Source: Caldimonas mangrovi (GTDB lineage Bacteria > Pseudomonadota > Gammaproteobacteria > Burkholderiales > Burkholderiaceae_C). Taken from it: a stretch of 64,000 bases of DNA. The position numbers and the translations under genes were made by a program. Positions 55,594 to 64,000 of the stretch are shown here, in pieces. The stretch covers positions 434,001 through 498,000 of the forward strand of contig NZ_JAMKFE010000002.1 in assembly GCF_023721835.1 (NCBI RefSeq), read 5' to 3'. The notes under the pieces are model-generated. The model had not been told where the DNA came from. It was given only the letters and a program-made list of their open reading frames with translations, and did not search any database. The number at the start of each line of letters is the position of its first letter. The stretch's first letter is position 1.

Positions 55594-57978
55594 ATGGCAT
55601 TTCCTCTCGGGTCCCTCGGGGCCGATCCCGGCACCGCTCCTCCTTCGTCGTCGTCCGCGCGCGGGTCGTCCGCGGCCTACACGCGCAAGCCCAAGGCGGT
55701 CGAGCCACCGCCCGCGCCGCCCCGCTGGCGCCTGCAGCTCGGCGTGTTCCTCGGCGCGCTGGGGCTGGTCCTGCTGCTGCTCGCGATGGCGACCCATTCG
55801 TCGTCCGATGCCGCGTGGTCGACCACCGGCGACGGCACCGGCGTGCACAACGCGGCCGGCGTGCTGGGGGCCTGGGCCTCCGACCTGCTGCTGTTCCTGT
55901 TCGGTTTTTCGGCCTGGTGGATCGTGCTGATCGCGATGCGCAGCTGGCTGTCGTCGCTCGCGCGCCTGCTGCGTGGCGAGCAGGCACCGGTGGCCGAGAG
56001 CGCCGATGCCCCACCCAGGTGGCTGCTGTGGGCCGGCGTGGCGGCGCTGCTGTGCGCGAGCAGCAGCCTCGAATGGACGCGGCTGTACCAGCTCGAAGCC
56101 TACCTGCCGGGCCATGCCGGCGGTGTGCTCGGCCACACGCTGGGCCCGCTGAGCATGCGGCTGCTCGGTTTTGCCGGCTCGGGTGTCTGGTGGATCGCGT
56201 TGCTGGTGGCCGGTGTGTCGATGGCGCTGCGCTTCTCGTGGGTGCGCGCCGCCGAGCAGCTCGGTGGCTGGATCGACAGCTGGCGTGTGCGGCGCGAGAC
56301 GCAGCGCGAAATCAAGGAAGACCTGCGCCTGGGCGAGAAGGCGATGAAGGAGCGCGAGCAGATCGTCGAGGTCGAGCGCCAGGTCATCGTGGACCATGCA
56401 CCCATCCTGATCGAGCCGCAGATCGTCGAGGTGCCGAAGTCCGAGCGCGTCGTCAAGGAGCGGCAGAAGCCGCTGTTCACGGAGCTGGCCGACACCAAGC
56501 TGCCGCAGGTCGACCTGCTCGACTCCGCGCCGGGCAAGACCGAGACCGTGACGCCCGAGACGCTCGAGATGACGTCGCGGCTGATCGAGAAGAAGCTGAA
56601 GGACTTCGGCGTCGATGTGCGGGTGGTCGCGGCCTCGCCCGGCCCGGTCATCACCCGCTACGAGATCGAGCCGGCCACCGGCGTGAAGGGTTCGCAGATC
56701 GTCAACCTGGCGAAGGACCTGGCACGATCGCTCAGCCTGGTCAGCATCCGCGTGGTCGAGACCATCCCCGGCAAGAACCTGATGGCGCTGGAGCTGCCGA
56801 ACGCGAAGCGGCAGAGCATTCGCCTGGCCGAGATCCTCGGCTCGCAGGTCTACAACGACGCGCAATCGATGCTGACGATGGGCCTGGGCAAGGACATCGT
56901 CGGTCACCCAGTGGTCGCCGACCTTGCCAAGATGCCGCACTTGCTGGTGGCCGGCACCACCGGCTCGGGCAAGTCGGTCGGCATCAACGCGATGATCCTG
57001 TCGCTGCTGTACAAGGCCGAGGCGCGCGACGTGCGCCTGATCCTCATCGACCCCAAGATGCTGGAGATGGCCATGTACGAAGGCATCCCGCACCTGCTGG
57101 CACCGGTGGTCACCGACATGAAACAGGCGGGCAACGCGCTCAACTGGTGTGTGGGTGAGATGGAGCGCCGCTACAAGCTGATGAGCAAGCTGGGCGTGCG
57201 CAATCTGGCCGGCTACAACAAGAAGATCGCCGAAGCCGCCGATCGCGGTGAGAAGCTGTCCAACCCGTTCAGCCTGACGCCCGAGGAGCCCGAGCCGCTC
57301 GACCGGCTGCCTTACATCGTCGTGGTGATCGACGAGCTGGCCGACCTGATGATGGTGGTCGGCAAGAAGATCGAGGAATTGATCGCCCGCCTGGCGCAGA
57401 AGGCGCGCGCGGCCGGCATCCACCTCGTGCTGGCGACACAGCGGCCCAGTGTCGACGTGATCACCGGCCTGATCAAGGCCAACATCCCGACCCGCATCGC
57501 ATTCCAGGTGTCGAGCAAGATCGACAGCCGCACCATCCTCGACCAGATGGGCGCCGAGGCGCTGCTGGGTCAGGGCGACATGCTCTACCTGTCGCCCGGC
57601 ACCGGCCTGCCGGTGCGCGTGCACGGCGCCTTCGTCAGCGACGACGAAGTGCATCGCGTCGTGGAATACCTCAGGAGCCAGGGCGAGCCGAACTACATCG
57701 AGGGCATCCTTGAAGGCGGCACGCTCGACGGCGAAGGCGGGCCGGCCGGCGAGGGCGGCAGTGCGGACGGCGAAGGCGAGGCCGACCCGATGTACGACCA
57801 AGCCGTGCAGGTGGTGCTGCAGCATCGGCGCGCGTCGATCTCGCTGGTGCAGCGGCATTTGCGCATCGGTTACAACCGCGCCGCACGGCTGCTGGAACAA
57901 ATGGAAAAGTCCGGGCTCGTATCCGGCATGGCCACCAACGGAAACCGGGACATCCTCGTACCGTCTCGCGAAGAATGA
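55594..57978 (+). CDS. ftsK: DNA translocase FtsK
   Basis: 794 residues: four membrane helices in the first 220 residues, a short charged linker, alpha/beta motor domain with Walker A GTTGSGKS (about 454-461) and Walker [13 protein letters not shown], and a C-terminal winged-helix gamma domain (about the last 65 residues, [20 protein letters not shown]) that reads KOPS sites. The linker is short compared with E. coli FtsK. ATG at 55594 is preferred over TTG at 55576. Stop overlaps the lolA start (ATGA). Confidence 0.95.
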   Translation: MAFPLGSLGADPGTAPPSSSSARGSSAAYTRKPKAVEPPPAPPRWRLQLGVFLGALGLVLLLLAMATHSSSDAAWSTTGDGTGVHNAAGVLGAWASDLLLFLFGFSAWWIVLIAMRSWLSSLARLLRGEQAPVAESADAPPRWLLWAGVAALLCASSSLEWTRLYQLEAYLPGHAGGVLGHTLGPLSMRLLGFAGSGVWWIALLVAGVSMALRFSWVRAAEQLGGWIDSWRVRRETQREIKEDLRLGEKAMKEREQIVEVERQVIVDHAPILIEPQIVEVPKSERVVKERQKPLFTELADTKLPQVDLLDSAPGKTETVTPETLEMTSRLIEKKLKDFGVDVRVVAASPGPVITRYEIEPATGVKGSQIVNLAKDLARSLSLVSIRVVETIPGKNLMALELPNAKRQSIRLAEILGSQVYNDAQSMLTMGLGKDIVGHPVVADLAKMPHLLVAGTTGSGKSVGINAMILSLLYKAEARDVRLILIDPKMLEMAMYEGIPHLLAPVVTDMKQAGNALNWCVGEMERRYKLMSKLGVRNLAGYNKKIAEAADRGEKLSNPFSLTPEEPEPLDRLPYIVVVIDELADLMMVVGKKIEELIARLAQKARAAGIHLVLATQRPSVDVITGLIKANIPTRIAFQVSSKIDSRTILDQMGAEALLGQGDMLYLSPGTGLPVRVHGAFVSDDEVHRVVEYLRSQGEPNYIEGILEGGTLDGEGGPAGEGGSADGEGEADPMYDQAVQVVLQHRRASISLVQRHLRIGYNRAARLLEQMEKSGLVSGMATNGNRDILVPSREE

Positions 57979-58580
57979 AGAAACTCCTACTGATGTCACT
58001 GCTGGCCGTTGTCGTGCCCGCCTGGGCTGACGCCGTCGACACGCTGAAGAGCTTCGTGCAGGACGTGAAGAGCGGCCGCGCGGCCTTCACGCAGACCGTG
58101 ACCTCGCCCGACGGTGCCAAGAAGCGCACCACGCAGGGCAGCTTCGCGTTCTCGCGTCCGGGGCGGTTTCGCTTCGAATACGACAAGCCGTTCGAGCAAC
58201 TGATCGTCGCCGACGGCCAGAAGGTCTGGCTCTACGACCCCGATCTGAACCAGGTGACTGTGCGGCCGATGAGCCAGGCGCTGGGCGCGACCCCCGCCGC
58301 GCTGCTGGCCGGCGGGGCGCTCGAGAAGGATTTCCAGCTGAAAGCCATGGCCGACCGTGACGGCCTGCAATGGGCTGAAGCCGTGCCGCGCGAGAAGGAC
58401 AGCCAGTTCCAGTCGGTGCGGGTCGGTTTTCGCGGCGGCGCATTGGCTGCGCTCGAGATCCTCGACAACTTCGGCCAGAAGTCGCTGCTGAACTTCAGCC
58501 AGGTCCAGTCCAATGCCGCGGTCCCGGCCGACGACTTCCGCTTCACGCCGCCGCAGGGCGCGGACGTGCTGGAGCAATGA
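57975..58580 (+). CDS. lolA: Outer-membrane lipoprotein carrier protein
   Basis: 201 residues. Signal peptide [17 protein letters not shown], then the LolA fold with [20 protein letters not shown]-like strand ([20 protein letters not shown]), [20 protein letters not shown] and [10 protein letters not shown]. Carries lipoproteins across the periplasm from LolCDE to LolB. ATG overlaps the ftsK stop; ftsK-lolA pairing is widely conserved. Confidence 0.95.
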   Translation: MKKLLLMSLLAVVVPAWADAVDTLKSFVQDVKSGRAAFTQTVTSPDGAKKRTTQGSFAFSRPGRFRFEYDKPFEQLIVADGQKVWLYDPDLNQVTVRPMSQALGATPAALLAGGALEKDFQLKAMADRDGLQWAEAVPREKDSQFQSVRVGFRGGALAALEILDNFGQKSLLNFSQVQSNAAVPADDFRFTPPQGADVLEQ

Positions 58581-58730
58581 TCGATTTGTAACGTCGGCGT
58601 CGCCGATCCCGGCTAGGCTCTCGGGCGGGAGACGGCCCCTGCGGAGTTCTCGGTCGCATGGGGCGGCCGGCGCGGCGCACTCGTGGTTCCGCGGTGGCCC
58701 CGCGGGGGCTCGAACCCACCCTTTGCTTGT

Positions 58731-60812
58731 TCAGCGCACGCGCATGCCGGGCTCGGCGCCCGGCCAGGGCTCCAGCACGAACACACCCGGGTGCGCCTGC
58801 TCGTCGGTGTGCGAGGCCGCCAGCACCATGCCTTCGCTCAAGCCGAACTTCATCTTGCGCGGCGCCAGGTTTGCCACCATCACGGTCAGCTTGCCGATCA
58901 GGTCCTCGGGCTTGTAGGCCGACTTGATGCCGCTGAAGACGTTGCGCGTCTGGCCCTCGCCGGCGTCCAGCGTCAGGCGCAACAGCTTGTCCGAGCCTTC
59001 GACATATTCGCAGTTGATGATCTTCGCGATGCGCAGGTCGACCTTGGCGAAGTCCTCGATGCCGATGGTGGGCGCGATCTCCTCGCCGCCCGGCAGCGAC
59101 GCCGTGGCGGGCGCGGTGTCGGCCGCAGCGGGTGCCTCGAACAGCGCATCGAGCTGCTTCGGGTCGACACGCTGCAGCAGGTGCTGGTAGGCGCCGATGG
59201 CATGAGCACCCAGCGGGCGCTGGGCATCGGTGAAGGTCAGCGGACCGACCTTCAGGAAGGCCTCGACGTTGGCCGCCAGGGCCGGCAGCACCGGCTTCAA
59301 ATAGATCGTCAGCAGCCGGAAGGCTTCGATGCACACCGAGCAGACGTCGTGCAGGCGTGTGTCCATGCCTTGCTGCTTGGCCAGCTCCCACGGCTTGTTC
59401 TGGTCGACGTATTCGTTGACGCGGTCGGCCAGCAGCATGATCTCGCGCAGCGCCTTGCCGAATTCGCGCTCCTCGTACAGACGCTGTACCTCGTCCGCGC
59501 CCGCGCGCAGACCGCCCAGCAACTGCTCGCCGTCGGCGGAGAGGGCCGCCGTCAGCTCGCCGCCGAAGCGCTTGCTGACGAAGCCGGCTGCGCGGCTGGC
59601 GATGTTGACGTACTTGCCCACCAGGTCGGCATTGACCCGCGCGACGAAGTCTTCCGGGTTGAAGTCGACGTCCTCGACCTTGGCATTGAGCTTGGCCGCA
59701 ATGTAGTAGCGCAGCCATTCGGCGTTCATGCCCAGCGACAGGTATTTCAACGGGTCGATGCCGGTACCGCGGCTCTTGCTCATCTTCTCGCCGCTCACGG
59801 TGATGAAGCCGTGCACGAAGACGTTGTTCGGCACCTTGCGGCCGCTGAACTGCAGCATGGCCGGCCAGAACAGCGTGTGGAAGTAGGTGATGTCCTTGCC
59901 GATGAAGTGATACTGCTCTACGTGCGGGTCGGCGATGAATTCGTCGAAGCTGCGCGCCTCGTTGTACCTGGCCTTCGGGCCACCCTTGTCGAAGTAGTTC
60001 TTCAGCGACGCCAGGTAGCCGACCGGCGCGTCGAGCCACACGTAGAAGTACTTGCCCGGCGCATCGGGGATCTCGATGCCGAAGTAGGGCGCATCGCGCG
60101 AGATGTCCCAGTCCGACAGCCCGCCCGCGCCGGCCTCGTCGGTGGTGAACCACTCCTTGATCTTGTTCGCGACCTCGGGCTGCAGCTTGCCGTCCTGGGT
60201 CCACTGCTGCAGAAAGTCGATGCAGCGCTGGGACGAGAGCTGGAAGAAGTAGTGCTCGCTGGTCTTCATCACCGGCGTGGCGCCGGTCAGCGTGGAATAG
60301 GGGTTCTTCAGGTCGGTGGGGGTATAGACCGCGCCGCACACCTCGCACGAATCACCGTACTGGTCCTTCGCGGCGCACTTCGGGCACTCGCCCTTGATGT
60401 AGCGGTCCGGCAGGAACATTTCCTTGACCGGGTCGAAGAACTGCTCGATGTTGCGCGAGGAGATCAGGCCGTTCCTGCGCAGCGCACGGTAGATGCCCTG
60501 CGCCAGTTCGGTGTTCTCCGGGCTGTCGGTCGAGTGCCAGTTGTCGAAGCTGATGTGGAAACCGTCGAGGTACTGCTTGCGCCCGGCCGCGATGGACGCG
60601 ACGAACTCCTGCGGCGTCTTGCCGGCCTTCTCGGCGGCGATCATGATCGGCGCCCCGTGTGCGTCGTCCGCACCGACGAAATGCACTTCGGCACCCTGCA
60701 TGCGCTGGAACCGCACCCAGATGTCGGCCTGGATGTATTCCATGATGTGGCCGATGTGGAAATTGCCGTTGGCGTAGGGCAGCGCAGTGGTGACAAAGAG
60801 CTTGCGGGTCAT
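58731..60812 (-). CDS. metG: Methionyl-tRNA synthetase
   Basis: 693 residues: HIGH at 19-22, a zinc knuckle ([18 protein letters not shown], about 145-162), KMSKS near 341-345, an anticodon-binding helical domain, and a C-terminal OB-fold tRNA-binding domain (about 590-693, [20 protein letters not shown]) used for dimerisation. Full E. coli-type length. Divergent from apbC. Confidence 0.97.
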   Translation of the reverse strand: MTRKLFVTTALPYANGNFHIGHIMEYIQADIWVRFQRMQGAEVHFVGADDAHGAPIMIAAEKAGKTPQEFVASIAAGRKQYLDGFHISFDNWHSTDSPENTELAQGIYRALRRNGLISSRNIEQFFDPVKEMFLPDRYIKGECPKCAAKDQYGDSCEVCGAVYTPTDLKNPYSTLTGATPVMKTSEHYFFQLSSQRCIDFLQQWTQDGKLQPEVANKIKEWFTTDEAGAGGLSDWDISRDAPYFGIEIPDAPGKYFYVWLDAPVGYLASLKNYFDKGGPKARYNEARSFDEFIADPHVEQYHFIGKDITYFHTLFWPAMLQFSGRKVPNNVFVHGFITVSGEKMSKSRGTGIDPLKYLSLGMNAEWLRYYIAAKLNAKVEDVDFNPEDFVARVNADLVGKYVNIASRAAGFVSKRFGGELTAALSADGEQLLGGLRAGADEVQRLYEEREFGKALREIMLLADRVNEYVDQNKPWELAKQQGMDTRLHDVCSVCIEAFRLLTIYLKPVLPALAANVEAFLKVGPLTFTDAQRPLGAHAIGAYQHLLQRVDPKQLDALFEAPAAADTAPATASLPGGEEIAPTIGIEDFAKVDLRIAKIINCEYVEGSDKLLRLTLDAGEGQTRNVFSGIKSAYKPEDLIGKLTVMVANLAPRKMKFGLSEGMVLAASHTDEQAHPGVFVLEPWPGAEPGMRVR

Positions 60813-60950
60813 CGTGGCCTCGGGGTGGTGGCGCCCGCGGCAGGGCGCGTCGTTCGGGGAAACCCCCGATTCTAGGCGCCGTGCCGCAGCTTGTCGGGCG
60901 CTGCGCTAGACTGGCCATTCGCCTTCCCACCTCCGTTTTCGCACCCACCC

Positions 60951-62042
60951 ATGGCCCTGACCGAGCAAGCCCTACTCGACGCGCTGAAGCCCGTCATCGA
61001 TCCCAATACCGGCAAGGATTTCGTCTCGACCAAGGCGGTGAAGAACCTGCGCGTCGACGGTGGCGATGTCACGTTCGACATCGAGCTCGGCTACCCGGCC
61101 AAAAGCCAGGTGGCGCTGCTGCGCAAGTCGCTGATCGCCGCGGCGCGCGGCGTGCCGGGGGTCGAGAACGTCAGCGTGCAGATCGCCAGCAAGGTGATCG
61201 CGCACTCCGTCCAGCGCGGCGTGCAACTGCTGCCCAACGTCAAGAACATCATCGCGGTCGCATCCGGCAAGGGCGGTGTCGGCAAGAGCACCACGGCGGT
61301 CAACCTCGCGCTGGCGCTGGCCGCCGAGGGGGCGACGGTCGGCGTGCTGGACGCCGACATCTACGGCCCCAGCCAGCCCACCATGCTGGGCATCGACGCC
61401 CGCCCCGAAAGCTCGGACGGCAAGACCATGGAGCCGCTCGAGAACTACGGGGTGCAGGTGATGTCGATCGGCTTCCTGATCGAGCCCGACAACCCGATGA
61501 TCTGGCGCGGCCCGATGGCCACGCAGGCGCTCGACCAGTTGCTGAAGCAGACCAACTGGCGCGACGTCGACTACCTGATCGTCGACATGCCGCCGGGCAC
61601 CGGCGACATCCAGCTGACGCTGAGCCAGCGCGTGCCGCTGACCGGCGCGGTGATCGTCACCACGCCCCAGGACATCGCGCTGCTCGACGCACGCAAGGGC
61701 CTGAAGATGTTCGAGAAGGTCGGCGTGCCCATCCTCGGCGTGGTCGAGAACATGGCCGTGCATGTCTGCTCCAACTGCGGTCATGTCGAGCACATCTTCG
61801 GCGCCGACGGCGGCAAGCGCATGGCGGCCGAATACGGTGTCGACTACCTCGGTGCGCTGCCGCTGAACCTGAGCATCCGCGAGCAGACCGACGCGGGCCG
61901 TCCGACGGTGGTCAGCGAGCCCGACGGCGAGATCGCCAGGCTCTACATGGAGGTCGCGCGCCGCGTCGCGGTCAAGATCGCCGAGAGGGCGAAGGACTAC
62001 TCCGCCAAGTTCCCGACGATCTCGATCTCGAAGAACACGTGA
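60951..62042 (+). CDS. apbC: Mrp/ApbC iron-sulfur cluster carrier ATPase
   Basis: 363 residues: N-terminal MIP18 (DUF59) domain (about 5-85), then a P-loop ATPase with deviant Walker A GKGGVGKS at 106-113, DADIYGPSQPTMLG, and the C-x2-C pair in VCSNCGH that holds a 4Fe-4S cluster at the dimer interface. Delivers Fe-S clusters to target proteins. Directly followed (no gap) by the formate-dehydrogenase accessory genes. Confidence 0.95.
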   Translation: MALTEQALLDALKPVIDPNTGKDFVSTKAVKNLRVDGGDVTFDIELGYPAKSQVALLRKSLIAAARGVPGVENVSVQIASKVIAHSVQRGVQLLPNVKNIIAVASGKGGVGKSTTAVNLALALAAEGATVGVLDADIYGPSQPTMLGIDARPESSDGKTMEPLENYGVQVMSIGFLIEPDNPMIWRGPMATQALDQLLKQTNWRDVDYLIVDMPPGTGDIQLTLSQRVPLTGAVIVTTPQDIALLDARKGLKMFEKVGVPILGVVENMAVHVCSNCGHVEHIFGADGGKRMAAEYGVDYLGALPLNLSIREQTDAGRPTVVSEPDGEIARLYMEVARRVAVKIAERAKDYSAKFPTISISKNT

Positions 62043-62564
62043 ATGGCCATGGCAGCGGCCCGGCCCTCGATGGACGTTGCAGTGGTGCTGGAGCGCGAAG
62101 CGCAGCCCAATGCCTGGGAGGACTGGCGTTTCCGTATCGCCGAGGTCACCCGGCAGCAAGACGCCTTCGGCAGCGAGCCGCGGCTGCTGGTCGATGACGG
62201 GCGCATCGCGCGCTGGCTGTTCCCGGCGCTGCAAGTGGCGCTGTTCCGCGATGAGGGCGAGGGCTACTACCTGAACCTGACGTCGGGCCGGCCGGTGTGG
62301 TTCGTGATGTGGCGCGTGGACGACGAGGATCCGTCGCGTGCTTCGGTGCAGGCCGTGAGCCTGTCCTACAACGAAGCGGGGCGCTGGCTCGACGCGCAGG
62401 AGCGCGTCGACAACCTGCCGCTGCCGGTGGACGTGACGCAATGGCTGACCGCCTACACCGACGAACACTACCGGCCCGAGCCGAAAAAACGGCAGCGGCC
62501 CGCGTCCTTTGTCGCACCCGACGCACGGCCCGGGCCTGCCGGCATGCCGGAAGGCAAGGAGTGA
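62043..62564 (+). CDS. DUF3305 domain protein
   Basis: 173 residues. MDVAVVLEREAQPNAWEDWR at the start and LVDDGRIARWLFPALQVALF, GYYLNLTSGRPVWFVMWR, in the middle identify DUF3305, seen together with DUF3306 and a ferredoxin protein in formate dehydrogenase gene clusters. Starts immediately after the apbC stop; in-frame ATG at 62070 is an alternative. Confidence 0.85.
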   Translation: MAMAAARPSMDVAVVLEREAQPNAWEDWRFRIAEVTRQQDAFGSEPRLLVDDGRIARWLFPALQVALFRDEGEGYYLNLTSGRPVWFVMWRVDDEDPSRASVQAVSLSYNEAGRWLDAQERVDNLPLPVDVTQWLTAYTDEHYRPEPKKRQRPASFVAPDARPGPAGMPEGKE

Positions 62565-62567
62565 GCC

Positions 62568-63143
62568 ATGGCGGACGAAAGCTTCTTCTCCCGCTGGTCG
62601 CGTCGCAAGGCCGAGGCACGCGAAGAGGCCGAGCCTGCCGCGCCGCCCGCCGTCGAGGCACCGGCTGACGACGCACCCGTTGACGCACCGCCGCCTGAAC
62701 CGCCACCGACGATGGACGACGTTGCGCGCTTGACGCACCAGTCTGATTATTCGCGCTTCGTCTCGCGCGGCGTCGACGACGACGTGAAGCGCGCGGCGAT
62801 GAAAAAGCTGTTCAGCGACCCGCACTTCAACCAGATGGATGGGCTCGACGTCTATATCGACGACTACAGCCGGCCGGACCCGATCCCGCTGGCGATGCTC
62901 CGCCAGATGACGCAGGCGCGCATGCTCGGGCTGTTCCAGGATGAGCCGTCCGGCGATGCCCCTGCCGCTGGAAGCTCCTCTGGTGCCGCGACGCCGAACG
63001 TGTCAGAGTCATCGACACCTCACGACACCGCGCCCGCCGATGCAGCGGGCGCTGCAGTACCCCACGATGAAAACCCTGCTGTGCAACTGCAACCGGACGA
63101 TGCCGCTGGACGGCCCGGCCCTGACCAAGGCGCTGGGCGCTGA
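62568..63143 (+). CDS. DUF3306 domain protein
   Basis: 191 residues. FFSRWSRRKAEAR near the start, an acidic Pro/Ala-rich linker, then the DUF3306 core (SRFVSRGVDDDVKRAAMKKL, HFNQMDGLDVYIDDYS). The Ala/Pro/Ser-rich tail overlaps the next gene by 77 bases. Role in formate dehydrogenase assembly is by association. Confidence 0.85.
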   Translation: MADESFFSRWSRRKAEAREEAEPAAPPAVEAPADDAPVDAPPPEPPPTMDDVARLTHQSDYSRFVSRGVDDDVKRAAMKKLFSDPHFNQMDGLDVYIDDYSRPDPIPLAMLRQMTQARMLGLFQDEPSGDAPAAGSSSGAATPNVSESSTPHDTAPADAAGAAVPHDENPAVQLQPDDAAGRPGPDQGAGR

Positions 63144-64000
63144 CGGCGGCGCACCGATCCCGGTCCACACCACCCTGTGCCGCCGTGAGGCAGGCGCCTT
63201 TCAGCGCGCGGCCCGGTCGGGCGACGACCTGCTCGTGGCCTGCACGCAGGAAAGCCGGCTTTTCCTGGAACTGAACCAGGAAACGGAAGGCGCGCCCGGC
63301 GTGGCCGAGCGGCCCATCCGCTTCGTCAACATTCGCGAGACGGGTGGATGGTCCAGGGACGCGGTGGGCGCGACGCCCAAGCTGGCGGCGCTGATCGCTG
63401 CCGCGCAACTGCCTGACCCCGAACCCGTCCCCACCGTGAGCTACCGCAGCGGTGGCCGCTGCGTCGTCATCGGTCCGGCCGAAGCGGCCGAGCGGGCGGC
63501 AGCGATGCTGGACGACCGGCTCGACGTGACCCTGCTGGTCGACCGCGCGGGAGGTGCGTTGTCGCAGCGCCGCGAGCGTGCGGTGTTCGCCGGTGAGGTC
63601 ACGCAATTGCGCGGCTGGCTCGGCGCGTTCGAGCTCAGCTGGCGCCACGCCAACCCGATCGACCTGGAACTGTGCACCCGCTGCAACGCCTGCATCGACG
63701 CCTGTCCCGAAGGTGCGATCGACTTCGGCTACCAGATCGACCTGGCTGCCTGTCGCTCCCACCGCGACTGTGTGCGGGTGTGCGAGGCGGCCGGGGCGAT
63801 CGACTTCGAGCGCGCCCCGCAGGATTTCGGCGAGCGCTTCGACCTGGTGCTCGACCTGGGCGAGAGGCCACTGTTGTCGATGCACCAGCCGCCGCAGGGC
63901 TACTTTCATGCCGGCGGGGACGAACGGCGCCTGATCGATGCGGTGCTGAAGCTGCGCGAGATGAGCGGCGAGTTCGAGAAGCCGAAGTTCTTCCAGTACA
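63067..64000 (+). CDS. 4Fe-4S ferredoxin-type protein of formate-dehydrogenase accessory cluster (3' end outside window)
   Basis: At least 311 residues, open to the right edge. Begins MKTLLCNCNRTMPLDGPALT; N-terminal part resembles the CoB-CoM reductase-like iron-sulfur protein seen in this cluster. A 2x4Fe-4S motif is visible: CTRCNACIDACPEGAIDFGY followed by a second cysteine group (CRSHRDCVRVCEAAGAI). Starts inside the DUF3306 gene; a second possible ATG is at 63040. Expected next genes, outside the window, are a TorD-like chaperone and formate dehydrogenase subunits. Confidence 0.85.
   Translation, partial: MKTLLCNCNRTMPLDGPALTKALGADGGAPIPVHTTLCRREAGAFQRAARSGDDLLVACTQESRLFLELNQETEGAPGVAERPIRFVNIRETGGWSRDAVGATPKLAALIAAAQLPDPEPVPTVSYRSGGRCVVIGPAEAAERAAAMLDDRLDVTLLVDRAGGALSQRRERAVFAGEVTQLRGWLGAFELSWRHANPIDLELCTRCNACIDACPEGAIDFGYQIDLAACRSHRDCVRVCEAAGAIDFERAPQDFGERFDLVLDLGERPLLSMHQPPQGYFHAGGDERRLIDAVLKLREMSGEFEKPKFFQY

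Noticed and set aside
58690-58732. tRNA T-arm-like sequence just after metG (GGGTTCGAGCCCC on the minus strand)
   Set aside because: Only the T-loop resembles a tRNA; the T-stem is just 3 bp and no acceptor or anticodon arm can be drawn. It may be a chance GC-rich hairpin.

Overview
The window is GC-rich, tightly packed bacterial chromosome. It looks like a betaproteobacterium of the order Burkholderiales, of the Sphaerotilaceae/Comamonadaceae/Rubrivivax kind. The evidence is the set and style of housekeeping genes (lpxC, fkpB-ispH, serS followed by tRNA-Ser, trpS with a C-terminal extension, rpmB-rpmG, ftsK-lolA, metG/apbC), a PEP-CTERM protein, a DUF3305/DUF3306/ferredoxin formate-dehydrogenase accessory cluster, and several TACAAT-type -10 boxes. 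The assignment rests on reading the proteins; no database search was made.

Layout. 0-12.5 kb is conserved core: the end of lpxC, a ring-cleaving dioxygenase divergent from a large FtsX-type permease, a diguanylate cyclase next to a FlhG/MinD-like ATPase, an M48 protease with a truncated haemoglobin, Smr and RadC proteins, fkpB-ispH, serS and tRNA-Ser(CGA). About 12.5-27 kb is accessory. It starts just after the tRNA and holds a degenerate lower-GC stretch, a PEP-CTERM protein whose end is replaced by a broken IS3-family element, a sensor kinase with a REC-PAS-GGDEF-EAL partner, a NolX/HrpF-like translocator-type protein next to a DUF4157 (eCIS-core) protein, a hybrid sensor kinase, and an HExxH protein that may be a metallopeptidase. 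27-32 kb is a phosphite-use locus: psiF, ptxD, ptxC, ptxB, ptxA and a divergent LysR regulator. 32-45 kb holds two separate two-subunit molybdenum hydroxylases of the isoquinoline 1-oxidoreductase type, with DoxX, a LysR regulator, a QseBC-like two-component system and an XdhC-type cofactor protein. 44.8-47.6 kb is a CpxP/Spy-like protein with its own two-component system. From 47.5 kb to the end is core again: trpS, purN, rsmB, a fatty-acid desaturase, ribosomal proteins L28 and L33, trxB divergent from crp (with a perfect CRP-type palindrome between them), ftsK-lolA, metG, apbC, and the start of a formate-dehydrogenase accessory cluster that runs off the right edge.

How the genes work together. 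The ptx genes form a complete phosphite import and oxidation pathway (binding protein, permease and ATPase bring phosphite in; PtxD oxidises it to phosphate with NAD+). All the PtxD active-site residues I can recall are conserved. The best candidates for something undescribed are the NolX-like/DUF4157 gene pair and the nearby HExxH gene. Together they look like secreted translocator and effector genes, but the window contains no secretion apparatus.
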